64,000 nt of DNA from Polyangiaceae bacterium (GTDB lineage Bacteria; Myxococcota_A; Polyangia; Polyangiales; Polyangiaceae), in the NCBI GenBank assembly GCA_016712345.1, contig JADJRH010000011.1, positions 2,604,001 to 2,668,000 on the forward strand, given 5' to 3'. Shown here piece after piece: positions 18,360 to 27,960 of this stretch (its first letter is position 1; every line of letters starts with the position of its first letter). A program made the translations under genes and the position numbers. The notes under the pieces are model-generated. The model ran no database searches. It was not told where the DNA came from and was given only the letters and a program-made list of their open reading frames with translations.

Positions 18360-20084
18360 ATGAGCGCTGCGTCGTCCTCCGGTTCAGGTTCACCCAAGTC
18401 AGATTCGCCCAAGTCTGGTTCGCCCACGCCCGGCGCCGCTCGTTTTGAGGCGCAATTGAAAAAAGCGGCCGCGCAGGCCCGCCCGCGAACACCGATCTTG
18501 GCAGGTGCTCCCGGTTCGGCGGGCGTGGATGCCGACGATTTGTACTCCGCCGAAACGCTTGAGTCGGTGGGGTTCAACGCCGAACGCGACCTGGGCTTTC
18601 CAGGTCAACCGCCCTTCACCCGAGGCGTTCAGCCCAACATGTTCCGAGGTCGCCTTTGGACCATGCGGCAATACGCCGGTTTCGGAACCGCGGACGAATC
18701 GAACGCCCGCTACCACTACCTGCTTTCGCAGGGTCAAACCGGCCTCAGCGTTGCGTTTGACCTACCCACCCAAATGGGGCGCGACTCCGACAGCAAATAT
18801 GCCCAAGGGGAGGTGGGTAGAGTCGGCGTTGCGATCGACTCCCTCGACGACATGCGGCGCCTGCTCCGCGGCCTGCCTCTCGACAAGATCTCCACGTCGA
18901 TGACCATCAACTCCACCGCGTCGATTCTGTTGGCGCTCTACATCGCCGTGGCTGAAGAACAAGGTGTATCCTCCGACAAACTGCGCGGCACCATTCAAAA
19001 CGACATCCTCAAAGAATACATCGCCCGCGGCACCTACATCTTCCCGCCGCGGCCGTCGCTCCGAGTCATTCGGGACATCTTTGCTTATTGCGAAAAGCAG
19101 GTGCCGCACTGGAACACCATTTCCGTAAGCGGTTATCACATGCGTGAGGCCGGCTGCGACGCCGCTCAAGAGATCGCGTTTACCCTTGCCGACGGGCTTG
19201 AATACGTAAAGACCGCGATCGAAGGAGGCCTTGATGTCGACGGATTTGCCGCGCAAATCAGCTTCTTTTTCAACGCGCACAACAACCTTCTCGAAGAAGT
19301 GGCCAAGTTCCGCGCGGCGCGGCGCATGTGGTCCACGCTCATGACCGAGCGATTCGGCGCGAAGACCGATCGGGCGCGCGCGCTCCGTTTTCATTGCCAA
19401 ACCGCCGGCGTCACGCTCCAAGCCCAACAGCCCATGGTCAACGTCGTGCGCGTCACGCTTCAAGCGCTGTCCGCCGTTCTCGGAGGGTGCCAGTCGCTCC
19501 ACACAAATAGCTTTGATGAAGCGCTGTGTTTGCCCACCGCCGACGCCGCGACGCTCGCGCTTCGAACACAGCAAGTGATCGCTCATGAATCCGGCGTGGC
19601 CGACTTCGTGGACGCGCTCGGCGGCAGCTACGCCGTTGAAACGCTCACCACGCGCCTCGAACAAGCCGCCTACGACTACATTCGCCGCATCGACGCCCTC
19701 GGCGGAATGGTTTCGGCCATCGAGCAGGGCTACGTCCAGCGCGAAATCCAGGCCACCGCTTACCGCTACCAGCTTGAAATCGAGGACAAACGCCGCGTGG
19801 TTGTGGGGCAAAACGAGTTCGTTTCCGACAGTCCGCCGGTGCCCATGCTCCGCATCGACCCGTCCGTCGAAAAAAACCAGGCCGACCGGGTGCGGATGTG
19901 GCGCGCCGACCACAACACGCCGGAGAAGGCCGAGGCGCTCACAAGCGTTGAAAACGCGGCCAAAGGCGCCGAAAACTTGATGCCCGTGATCCTGCGAGCC
20001 GTGAAAACCGGGGCCACCGTGGGCGAAATCAGCGACGTTTTGCGCGGCGTTTGGGGCGAACACCGCGAAAGCGTTACCGTATAA
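18360..20084 (+). CDS. Methylmalonyl-CoA mutase, large (catalytic) subunit type
   Basis: A 574-residue acyl-CoA mutase catalytic chain lacking the B12-binding domain, so it needs a separate small subunit that is not in this window. The substrate-binding residues of methylmalonyl-CoA mutase rather than isobutyryl-CoA mutase are kept: tyrosine in LWTMRQYAGFG and arginine in YIARGTYIFPP. The motif HWNTISVSGYHMREAG is canonical. It would interconvert methylmalonyl-CoA and succinyl-CoA in propionate or odd-chain fatty acid metabolism. The first 40 residues are a Ser/Pro/Gly repeat (SPKSDSPKSGSP) and probably disordered. Confidence 0.9.
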   Translation: MSAASSSGSGSPKSDSPKSGSPTPGAARFEAQLKKAAAQARPRTPILAGAPGSAGVDADDLYSAETLESVGFNAERDLGFPGQPPFTRGVQPNMFRGRLWTMRQYAGFGTADESNARYHYLLSQGQTGLSVAFDLPTQMGRDSDSKYAQGEVGRVGVAIDSLDDMRRLLRGLPLDKISTSMTINSTASILLALYIAVAEEQGVSSDKLRGTIQNDILKEYIARGTYIFPPRPSLRVIRDIFAYCEKQVPHWNTISVSGYHMREAGCDAAQEIAFTLADGLEYVKTAIEGGLDVDGFAAQISFFFNAHNNLLEEVAKFRAARRMWSTLMTERFGAKTDRARALRFHCQTAGVTLQAQQPMVNVVRVTLQALSAVLGGCQSLHTNSFDEALCLPTADAATLALRTQQVIAHESGVADFVDALGGSYAVETLTTRLEQAAYDYIRRIDALGGMVSAIEQGYVQREIQATAYRYQLEIEDKRRVVVGQNEFVSDSPPVPMLRIDPSVEKNQADRVRMWRADHNTPEKAEALTSVENAAKGAENLMPVILRAVKTGATVGEISDVLRGVWGEHRESVTV

Positions 20085-20096
20085 CGTCGGCCAGCG

Positions 20097-20291
20097 ACCT
20101 CGGCCCGCGGCACCCAGCCGTACGCGGCGCGGACCGCCGTGGGGGTGTCGGCCTGCAACCTCGGCCCGCGGCACCCAGCCGTGTGCGCGGGGCGGCGGCG
20201 ACGTTGCGAAGCTGCCAAGAGCGACCGCGTGAACATGCAACCTCGGCCCGCGGCACCCAGCCGTGCGCGGGGCGGCGGCGACGTTGCGACG
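20097..20291. repeat. Three spaced copies of a 25-bp GC-rich repeat
   Basis: The sequence beginning ACCTCGGCCCGCGGCACC and ending AGCCGT occurs at 20097-20121, 20158-20182 and 20240-20264. Copies two and three also share the next 27 bases. The block fills the gap after the mutase gene; 20292-20553 holds no gene I can support. The core contains the palindrome CCGCGG. Spacing is unequal and the intervening DNA is partly shared, so this is not a CRISPR array. Confidence 0.75.
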
Positions 20292-20553
20292 GCGCTTCGA
20301 AAAATAGACCAAAACCCCCTGCTTTTACCACCCACAAATCGCGCATAAGAAACATTATGTAAACTAACGCGATCGCCCGACCACCGAAGCAAGTCCGTCG
20401 AGAGATTTCTCGGTGCCCACCCCCGGCTCGCACGCTCGCGGCGCCCTGCCCGCCCAAGCGTCCGTGCTCACTTCGTTCCGCGCGGCCGCGGGCGGGCCAT
20501 TCGAGCCACAATTCCAACGCCCCGCACTCCATTTTCCATGGTATGCTGCACCT

Positions 20554-21375
<822 letters not shown>

Positions 21376-21454
21376 GGCTCAGCGGGGCGCGCAGCTCGAA
21401 AACCCGGGCGAACAAGCGCCGACGATGCCCGTCGGCGCTCGGGCGCTTCGTGCC

Positions 21455-22060
21455 TCAACCCATGTCGTCGGGCGGCACGTCCGACTCTTCCGGCTCTTCG
21501 GGCGGCGGCGGCGGCGCTTCGCCCACTTCACCAAACAGAATGGTTTCGCCCGGTCGAACCACGGGCCGGCCCGACTGCTCTTTGCGGGTAACCCAACCCA
21601 TCACGTCGTCGGGCAACGTGGCTGTCTCGGTGTCTCGAAAGCCGTTTTTTCGATAAAAGCCCATTGCCCACTTCGCTTTGGTCCAAGCTCGCAGCACAAT
21701 ATGCTTGATGCCGTGGCGTCGGGCGTCGTCACGGACGGCTTCAAGGAGCTTGGAACCAAGCCCGAAGCGCTGAAGCTCGGGATCCACGTTCATCTCTTCG
21801 ATGTACGCAACGCCGGGCACTTCATCGCGCCAAGCGGCGTAGCCCGCCGGCTTCCAGTCGGCTTCCACAACAAACACGTTGTGATCGCGGGTGAGATTGG
21901 CCAGGTCGGCATACGAGCGAACCGGCACTTCGGCCGCGTCAAAGCCGACGGCGTGGTACATCGCCGCGCATGCGTGGTCGATTTTCACCACGTCCGGCAC
22001 TTGAACCTCTTGCAGTTTTCCAACGCGAACCCGTTCCGGGGGTGTTCTGTCGTCGCTCAT
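21455..22060 (-). CDS. GNAT-family acetyltransferase
   Basis: A 201-residue cytoplasmic protein with an N-acetyltransferase fold: YIEEMNVDPELQRFGLGSKLLE carries the acetyl-CoA-binding Q/RxxGxG/A loop and AMGFYRKNGFRDTE is the usual C-terminal motif. The C-terminus ends in a Pro/Glu-rich tail. ATG 22060 is used as the start. The acceptor is unknown. Confidence 0.82.
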   Translation of the reverse strand: MSDDRTPPERVRVGKLQEVQVPDVVKIDHACAAMYHAVGFDAAEVPVRSYADLANLTRDHNVFVVEADWKPAGYAAWRDEVPGVAYIEEMNVDPELQRFGLGSKLLEAVRDDARRHGIKHIVLRAWTKAKWAMGFYRKNGFRDTETATLPDDVMGWVTRKEQSGRPVVRPGETILFGEVGEAPPPPPEEPEESDVPPDDMG

Positions 22061-22495
22061 AGACGCCGACAATACGCCCGTTTGACCGCGCACACCAAAA
22101 CGAAAGCGCGGCGGCGTTGAAAGCAGCGAAAACGCTTAACGCGGGCGCCACCCGATGAGCCGCGGCGCAGCGGGTGACAAAGCCCAGGTTTGGCCGCTGA
22201 CCGACCCCCGGACTTTCTCATCCCGGCCATCGCCTACGAACGTGTTGGGGGCGCGGCGCTCCGCGTTGCGGATCGAGCACTTCATGTGAGTAAAATGGAT
22301 TAAAATACAAATGTTTAAGATAGAATTGCTTATGTGATCGATGAAATCTGCGCGCCACCCCACCCCGCTCTCGAAATGACATTCAAAAACAAATTGAAAT
22401 AGCTGATCGCGCAAAGGATTTATGCGATTCGGGGTGACGTGCGACGACATTCGAGCGCGGTTGGCGCCTCAGCGCGGTTGGCGTCTCAGTGAACG
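22061..22495. other. 435-base gap with an AT-rich island
   Basis: I see no supported gene here. Bases 22270-22345 are markedly AT-rich against the surrounding GC-rich DNA, with runs such as TAAAATGGATTAAAATAC, and could hold a promoter for the minus-strand GNAT gene. A 104-codon minus-strand frame covering 22136-22450 has no family signature or ribosome-binding site and was not accepted. Confidence 0.5.
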
Positions 22496-23566
22496 TCAGC
22501 CGCCGTTGAGATGGTTGATGATCAGGAGCGCGTCGATCGCCGCGACGTAACCATCGCCGTCCACGTCAACCCACGCGGTGGGCAAACTCGCGTCGGGGAT
22601 GGTCGCCAGCTCACCGTTGCTGCCCATCGGCAGACTATTTAAGAAATTGATCACCAACAACGCATCGATTGGTGCGACGAACCCGTCGCCGTCGGTGTCG
22701 AGCTGGTTGGCGTGGTTTTGCCACGGGCGGGAATTGCCGGCCGACTGCGCTTGAATCCACTTGAGGTGGTAAGAAAGGTACGACGAGTTGGAGTACGATG
22801 AGCAAGCCGCATCCCCATCGGAAGCCACGGCAAACACCGAACGATGCGAGCCTTGCTGGCCGATGAGACCTCCTCCCCAATCTTCGTCACAGAAGTTGGA
22901 AGACCCGTTCACCCGGGCACTCCGATGGGTGGAGTTGAGTGACGCCACCGTGCCGGTTGTCCGGCGCTTTATCCCCTGCCCCACATAGATGCCCTGAGCG
23001 TCTTTGCCGGTGGCGCCCAGGCCAATCAACTCTACCGCTTGGTTCACGGTGGGTAGAACCAAGGCGAGATCCATGGGAGTAACGCCGATCACATCGCTGC
23101 TCAACATCACAAGCCCCACGTCGTCGCGGAGATTGGTGGCAACAACAACGTTGTTCTGAAGGGTGTCTTGCCACTGGTAGGTGGAAGGGTATTTGTAAGG
23201 ACTCGAAGTTGCCGACCCGTAGTTGGTGCCGTTTACAACGAACGTTGTCGCGCCAAAAACGGTCGTTACAGTGCTGCTTGTTTTTGTACCATTGCCGTTG
23301 GTGGTCTGGAGGGTCCAACCGCTGATGGTGGTAATGCACCGCGCGGCCGTCAGCACCGTGCGACGCCCAATGAGAATGCCTGTGCACTTTTTATTGTTGG
23401 GAAGAAGCAAGCGTCCAATTGCAGGATCTCCCGTGTAGGTTGCGGCGTTGGAAATGGCGCTTTCCGACTCTTCCACAGCGTCTTCGGTGTCCACGTCATC
23501 CACTTCATCGGTGGACGAAACACAACCCATGAGCCCAAGCGCGACAGCCAGAATAAACCGTTTCAT
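22496..23566 (-). CDS. Catalytically dead trypsin-like lipoprotein with two dockerin-type repeats
   Basis: A 356-residue exported lipoprotein (lipobox LMGC). Residues 45-280 align with trypsin-like S1 proteases, but the catalytic histidine of TAAHC is arginine (VLTAARC, R76) and the serine of GDSGGP is tryptophan (CDEDWGGGL, W230); only the aspartate near 148 remains. The C-terminus has two calcium-binding dockerin-type repeats, DTDGDGFVAPIDALLVINFL and DVDGDGYVAAIDALLIINHL. It is probably a binding or scaffold protein rather than an enzyme. ATG 23566 is chosen because it starts the signal peptide. Confidence 0.82.
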   Translation of the reverse strand: MKRFILAVALGLMGCVSSTDEVDDVDTEDAVEESESAISNAATYTGDPAIGRLLLPNNKKCTGILIGRRTVLTAARCITTISGWTLQTTNGNGTKTSSTVTTVFGATTFVVNGTNYGSATSSPYKYPSTYQWQDTLQNNVVVATNLRDDVGLVMLSSDVIGVTPMDLALVLPTVNQAVELIGLGATGKDAQGIYVGQGIKRRTTGTVASLNSTHRSARVNGSSNFCDEDWGGGLIGQQGSHRSVFAVASDGDAACSSYSNSSYLSYHLKWIQAQSAGNSRPWQNHANQLDTDGDGFVAPIDALLVINFLNSLPMGSNGELATIPDASLPTAWVDVDGDGYVAAIDALLIINHLNGG

Positions 23567-23727
23567 CCGTTTCTCTCCCGGTGTGAAAAGACCGTTGAAA
23601 AAGCGGGCGGTGCCCCTCTGGAGGCGACTCCGCAAAAAGCGTATTCTTTTTATTGGAACGCCGGAGAGCACTGGGCGTCAACGGGCCAGTCAGATTGGGC
23701 ACGGTTTCGGCGTCGGGCGCTCGAAAA

Positions 23728-25368
23728 CTAGAGCAAGCTATCCCAAAAGTCGCAGTTGACCGTGTGTACACCCGCATCGGCAACAATCGTTGTGTCGAGT
23801 TGCAGATACGAGTCGGTGACGGGATCGTATACAGGCCACTCCACTGCCCCATTGCCGTTCGGGTCACCTGTCGCGCCGAATCGCGACCAATAACCACCCA
23901 TCGCTTCAGCCAAGGCCTTTTCGCCGTCGGAAGCCATGTAGTTGGCAATCGTCAGCTTATCGAAAAGAAACAGCAATTCGAGCCCATGGAAGGCGCCGTT
24001 TTTCTTTCCCTGCGGGCCCACGTTGTCGAGCACGTGGGTAAAGTGATAGCGAAACACCGTTGTTGAGCCGGCCGCGGCCCGCGCAATTCGACGCGCTCCG
24101 CAAATAAACTTGGCGTCGCTCGTGACTGCCACGTACGCATCGCGCGGCGTGGGATAATCGGCTGCGGGATATTGCGCCAACACCTGCGGAGCCAGCGCGG
24201 CAAACGTGGCGTTCACAAGCGCCTCGTATTCTGCCTCGGTCATGTCGGGCACCGCTTGACCTGTCTCGTTTTCGTTGGCGCCGACGACAAACGGCACGTG
24301 GTTGAAATCCCCCGACGCCAACAAGTCAAACGGCGCTTTGGGGATAAACGCTCCGTCCACATGCGGTTGAAAAGGGCCTTGTTTCCCCGCCAGATCGATC
24401 GGGGCCGGCAACAGGCTCACCGCGTCGTTTTCGTTCAAGGCGCGCATACACGCCGCGGGATCCGCATCGTCTTGGCATCCCGCCAACGTCGCCCAATTGT
24501 CCGCTTCGGCCGATGCAACCTCTTTCGTTTGGGCCACACAACCGCCGCTTTCCATGAGCGCGCCGGAGAACAACCCCGCCGCTTTCGGCGATGTCAGAAC
24601 AAGGCATGTATTCAAAGCACCAGCCGACTCACCAAACACCATCACACGCGACGGATCGCCGCCGAACGCGCCGATATTGGCCTTTACCCATTCAAGCGCA
24701 AACACCTGGTCTTTGAGGCCGTAATTGCCAGTTTCGTCGGCCTCGCCCTCAGGAGCGAATGTCGAGTGAGCAAGCCACCCAAACGGTCCAAGGCGATAGT
24801 TGATTGTCACAACGATCACCCCTCCCCGCTCCGAAAGCGTTTGACCATCATAAATGGGTACACCGGCCGCCTCGGCGGAACTTGACCCCTGCGTGTTTCC
24901 GCCTCCGTGGATGAAAAACAAAACCGGCACAGGCGAGGCGGCCGACGCCGTTTCGGGCGCCCACACATTCAGGGTGAGACAGTCTTCCGCCCCAACGGGC
25001 GCCCCGTCGCCGTTGAGTTGTTTGCACGCCGCGCCGAACGCTTGGGTAGGTTTTGCATCTTCCCAACAGGCGTGCGGCTCAGGCGCTTTCCACCGCAGAT
25101 CGCCCACGGGTGGAGCCGCGTATGGAATGCCTTGAAATGCCCACGTTGTGCCGGCTTTTGCGCCGACAACAGCCCCGCGCTCGGTGATGACAGTGCCCGG
25201 TTCGGCCTTGACGGTGGTTGGACACGCCGCGGACCCGCCCGCCCCTGCTCCGCCGCTTCCACCGGACGCGCCGGTTCCACCCGTGCCCGTTGTGTCGTTT
25301 CCTGAGTCACAGGCGCCGAGCGTGAGGGCCACAACGCCGCCGAGAAGCGCTCCCAAAAAGTGCCTCAT
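23728..25368 (-). CDS. Exported type-B carboxylesterase lipoprotein
   Basis: A 546-residue alpha/beta-hydrolase of the carboxylesterase/cholinesterase family. It has a lipoprotein signal (LTLGAC), a Gly/Ser/Thr linker, the oxyanion motif FFIHGGGNTQG, nucleophile Ser in FGESAGA (about residue 247), the acid in GANENETG and the histidine in GAFHGLELL. AFQGIPYAAPPVGDLRW is the family N-terminal signature. It would hydrolyse esters at the cell surface; the substrate cannot be told. Confidence 0.92.
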   Translation of the reverse strand: MRHFLGALLGGVVALTLGACDSGNDTTGTGGTGASGGSGGAGAGGSAACPTTVKAEPGTVITERGAVVGAKAGTTWAFQGIPYAAPPVGDLRWKAPEPHACWEDAKPTQAFGAACKQLNGDGAPVGAEDCLTLNVWAPETASAASPVPVLFFIHGGGNTQGSSSAEAAGVPIYDGQTLSERGGVIVVTINYRLGPFGWLAHSTFAPEGEADETGNYGLKDQVFALEWVKANIGAFGGDPSRVMVFGESAGALNTCLVLTSPKAAGLFSGALMESGGCVAQTKEVASAEADNWATLAGCQDDADPAACMRALNENDAVSLLPAPIDLAGKQGPFQPHVDGAFIPKAPFDLLASGDFNHVPFVVGANENETGQAVPDMTEAEYEALVNATFAALAPQVLAQYPAADYPTPRDAYVAVTSDAKFICGARRIARAAAGSTTVFRYHFTHVLDNVGPQGKKNGAFHGLELLFLFDKLTIANYMASDGEKALAEAMGGYWSRFGATGDPNGNGAVEWPVYDPVTDSYLQLDTTIVADAGVHTVNCDFWDSLL

Positions 25369-25531
25369 GGTGTCAACGTATCAAACCGCTGCCCGTTTTC
25401 GAGCGCGGACATTGCCGGTCTTGAGCCGGGTAGGTCAACTTCCGTTCAATCGTTCCGTTGATGGAGTTGGGGCACTCTCTTTTGGGGGCGGGGGCTGCCG
25501 CCCCCGCAACGCCCCCGCGTTGTTGCCCGTT

Positions 25532-27736
25532 TTAGCCCGTGTAGCCAAAAAGGCGAGCGATAGCGGCGCTTTCAGTTTCACCGGTGGCAACAAGCATGGC
25601 CACCGTGGCGCCCGCGGGCGGTGCGGATCCGGGGGCGAGCGCCATAACGCGAGGCGGACCACCGCTCTTGGAGGGGATGACGGCCACTCGAAACGCGCAG
25701 AACGGTGAGGCACCGGGCTGCGCCGCCGGGACCGTCGCTTCCATTTTGGCGGCGAGCGCTGCATCGGCCGCCGCGGCGTCGGCCGCCATCGACGGATTGT
25801 GGATGGTGGGCGTGCGGCCCCGCGCCGGAGGCGGAGGCTCCCAACCGGATTCACTTGGGAATCGAACGGTTTGTCCGGGGTCGAAATAAACGGCTTCCAC
25901 CCTGCCGGTGGGGTTGCTCGCTGTGTCGGGCGGCGACGTGTACGACAAATCGTCGGTCGGCGTGGGCCGATCGTCGGTTTCCGACATGGTGCGCATCAAG
26001 TCGGGATTGGGCGTAAACGGCGCCGTTTCCTTGGTTTCCGAGCCCCACTTGGGCGAAGCGCGGCGGGCTTGGGCCTCGGCAGCTTGGCGGCGAGCCGCTT
26101 CTTCCGCCTGGCGACGGGCGGCTTCTTCGGCCTGGCGACGGGCAATCTCTTCCGAATTGCGGCGAGCCGCTTCTTCGGCTTGACGGCGTTGTTCGGCTTG
26201 GCGGCGAGCCGCTTCTTCGGCTTGCTTTCGAGCTTGTTCTTCAGCCTGACGGCGAGCCGCCTCTTCGGCTTGGCGGCGCGCAGCCTCTTCCGCCTGTCTT
26301 CGGGCTTGTTCCTCGGCTTGGCGGCGAGCCTGCTCCGCCTGCTTGCGGGCCGCTTCTTCAGCGGCGCGCTCTTCGGCTTGGCGGCGGGCCGCTTCTTCCG
26401 CCTGACGGCGCCCATGGCTTTCTTCGGCCTGGCGCTTGGGAATCTTGAACCCCTGATGAACGCTCGTGTCTTCGTCGAGGTCGTCCACCGCCGAGTTTCG
26501 GAGCTGTTGCAGCTCCTGCAGCGCTCCGAGATCGCGCTGCGCCGTGACTTCGTCGTCGGGCAATTGAAGCGCGCGGAGCGCGGCGGCGCGCGCCGCCCCG
26601 GCTCGAACATCATTCCCCGGTTCTGTCGGCACTTCGGACTGAAGACCTTGGCGACCGCCGGGGCGGCGCGCGTCGCCGCCTCGACCATCGTTCGGTTGAC
26701 CGCGCCCGTCGCCGCCTCGACCATCGCCGCGCTGGGGCTCCGGCCGGCGGCCGGGCGCGAGAGGCGATTGCTCGTTGCGCGACAGTGTGCGGCGTCGCCC
26801 GGCTTTTCGAGACGGCTGTTGCTGCTGCTGCGGCGGCGGTTGCGGCCGAGCCGCCGGAGCGGGCCTCGCAAACTCGGGCGGCAGCTTGCCCACTTTGGTG
26901 GGAGCGTCACCGTCGTCGGAATCGGGCGCGTCAATAAAAGGCGCCGACGGCATGGCGCTGCCGCTGATCACGGCGCCCTGCCGATGGAAGCTCTCCACCG
27001 GCGGCGGCTCGGGCCGAGCCGGCGGCGCAGGCCGAACCGGCGGCGGTTGCGGCGTGGCAACGCGTTGAGGCGGAGGCGGCACCATGCTTCCCGGCGATTT
27101 TGGCCGAAGGAGCGGCACGGCCGGCGCCGATTGCACGGCTGGCGGCGGTTGCGGCGTGGCCCCGGGGGGCCGCGACGGGATGGGCGCGGGCCGACCGGGC
27201 GGCGCCGACGGCGAAACGTAAGGTGCAGGTGCTCCGGGATTGCTGCCGGGGGCGCGCACCGGATATCCGGGCGGGGATGCGCTCGCCATCGGCGGCGGCG
27301 CGCTCCCCATCGCCGGCGGCGGCGCGCTTGAATAATTGCCCGGCGGCGGTTGAGGCGTGGCGTCGGGGCGGCGCGGCGGGGGCGGCCGGCCCGGAGGGCC
27401 GGCCGCCCCCGCCGTGAAGCCTTGACCGGGTGGTCCCGGTGCAAGCTCCACAGGAGGTCGATTGGGCGGCGGCGGCGGCCCGCCCGTCCGCGGCGGAGCC
27501 GCGGGCGGGGCCGACGCCGCCGCCTGCTGCATGCGGCTCGCGACATCGGCGGCGGCTTTAAACAACTCCAACGCACGGTCGTCCGCGTTGGCGTCGGAAG
27601 CCTGTTCAGCGGCGCGCCGCAACCATCGCAGCGCGTCTTCACGCTCATTGCGTGACCAAAGTGCCTTCGCCGTTTGAAGGGCTAGGTACACATCTTCGTC
27701 GTCGTCGTCCCTCGGAGGCGGGATCAAGGCTTCCAT
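25532..27736 (-). CDS. Large Pro-rich protein with a long QAEE coiled coil
   Basis: About 734 residues. Residues 10-75 are helical (DVYLALQTAKALWSRNERED), TPR-like. Then comes a proline/alanine-rich stretch of some 250 residues, a charged coiled coil built from RRQAEEAARRQAEEQA-type heptads (roughly residues 455-580), and a C-terminal domain of 100 residues ending LARLFGYTG-like (AIARLFGYTG). There is no signal peptide. I do not recognise a catalytic domain; the layout suits a cytoplasmic scaffold or a TolA-like spacer. ATG 27736 is preferred over the longer frame that enters the divergent kinase promoter. A GC-rich hairpin follows at 25485-25506. Confidence 0.7.
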   Translation of the reverse strand: MEALIPPPRDDDDEDVYLALQTAKALWSRNEREDALRWLRRAAEQASDANADDRALELFKAAADVASRMQQAAASAPPAAPPRTGGPPPPPNRPPVELAPGPPGQGFTAGAAGPPGRPPPPRRPDATPQPPPGNYSSAPPPAMGSAPPPMASASPPGYPVRAPGSNPGAPAPYVSPSAPPGRPAPIPSRPPGATPQPPPAVQSAPAVPLLRPKSPGSMVPPPPQRVATPQPPPVRPAPPARPEPPPVESFHRQGAVISGSAMPSAPFIDAPDSDDGDAPTKVGKLPPEFARPAPAARPQPPPQQQQQPSRKAGRRRTLSRNEQSPLAPGRRPEPQRGDGRGGDGRGQPNDGRGGDARRPGGRQGLQSEVPTEPGNDVRAGAARAAALRALQLPDDEVTAQRDLGALQELQQLRNSAVDDLDEDTSVHQGFKIPKRQAEESHGRRQAEEAARRQAEERAAEEAARKQAEQARRQAEEQARRQAEEAARRQAEEAARRQAEEQARKQAEEAARRQAEQRRQAEEAARRNSEEIARRQAEEAARRQAEEAARRQAAEAQARRASPKWGSETKETAPFTPNPDLMRTMSETDDRPTPTDDLSYTSPPDTASNPTGRVEAVYFDPGQTVRFPSESGWEPPPPARGRTPTIHNPSMAADAAAADAALAAKMEATVPAAQPGASPFCAFRVAVIPSKSGGPPRVMALAPGSAPPAGATVAMLVATGETESAAIARLFGYTG

Positions 27737-27960
27737 GGCTGGCCCCGCGCGGCTTGTAACACGATTCGCGTTTTGTCTTGCGGTGAATTGACGAAATAGT
27801 CCGCGAGCGCGCGGGCATGCGGGGTTGAGGGGGCCGCGGGCGCCCACAGAACGCGTTAGCCGCGGCGGTGGCTTGTGATTGCCCGCGCGTTCGGGCAACC
27901 TTCGCCCGCCGAGGGTGTGGCGCGTAGACGTCCGCTCGTTCGGAAACCGAGGCCTGCCGC

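Noticed and set aside
20097..20291. Three 25-bp repeats as a mini CRISPR
   Set aside because: Unequal spacing, and the inter-repeat DNA is itself partly repeated; no cas genes.
18762..20312. 516-codon minus-strand open frame opposite the mutase gene
   Set aside because: It is the antisense shadow of a well-supported gene; high GC keeps the opposite frame open and the translation has no recognisable domain.
22136..22450. 104-codon minus-strand frame in the AT-rich gap
   Set aside because: No ribosome-binding site, no family pattern; composition typical of non-coding DNA.
26070..26420. Regular short repeats resembling a CRISPR array
   Set aside because: They are in-frame codons of the RRQAEE coiled coil, with no unique spacers.
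25799..27331. 510-codon plus-strand open frame rich in Phe/Leu/Arg
   Set aside because: Antisense reading of the QAEE repeats and Pro-rich linker; pure repeat artefact.
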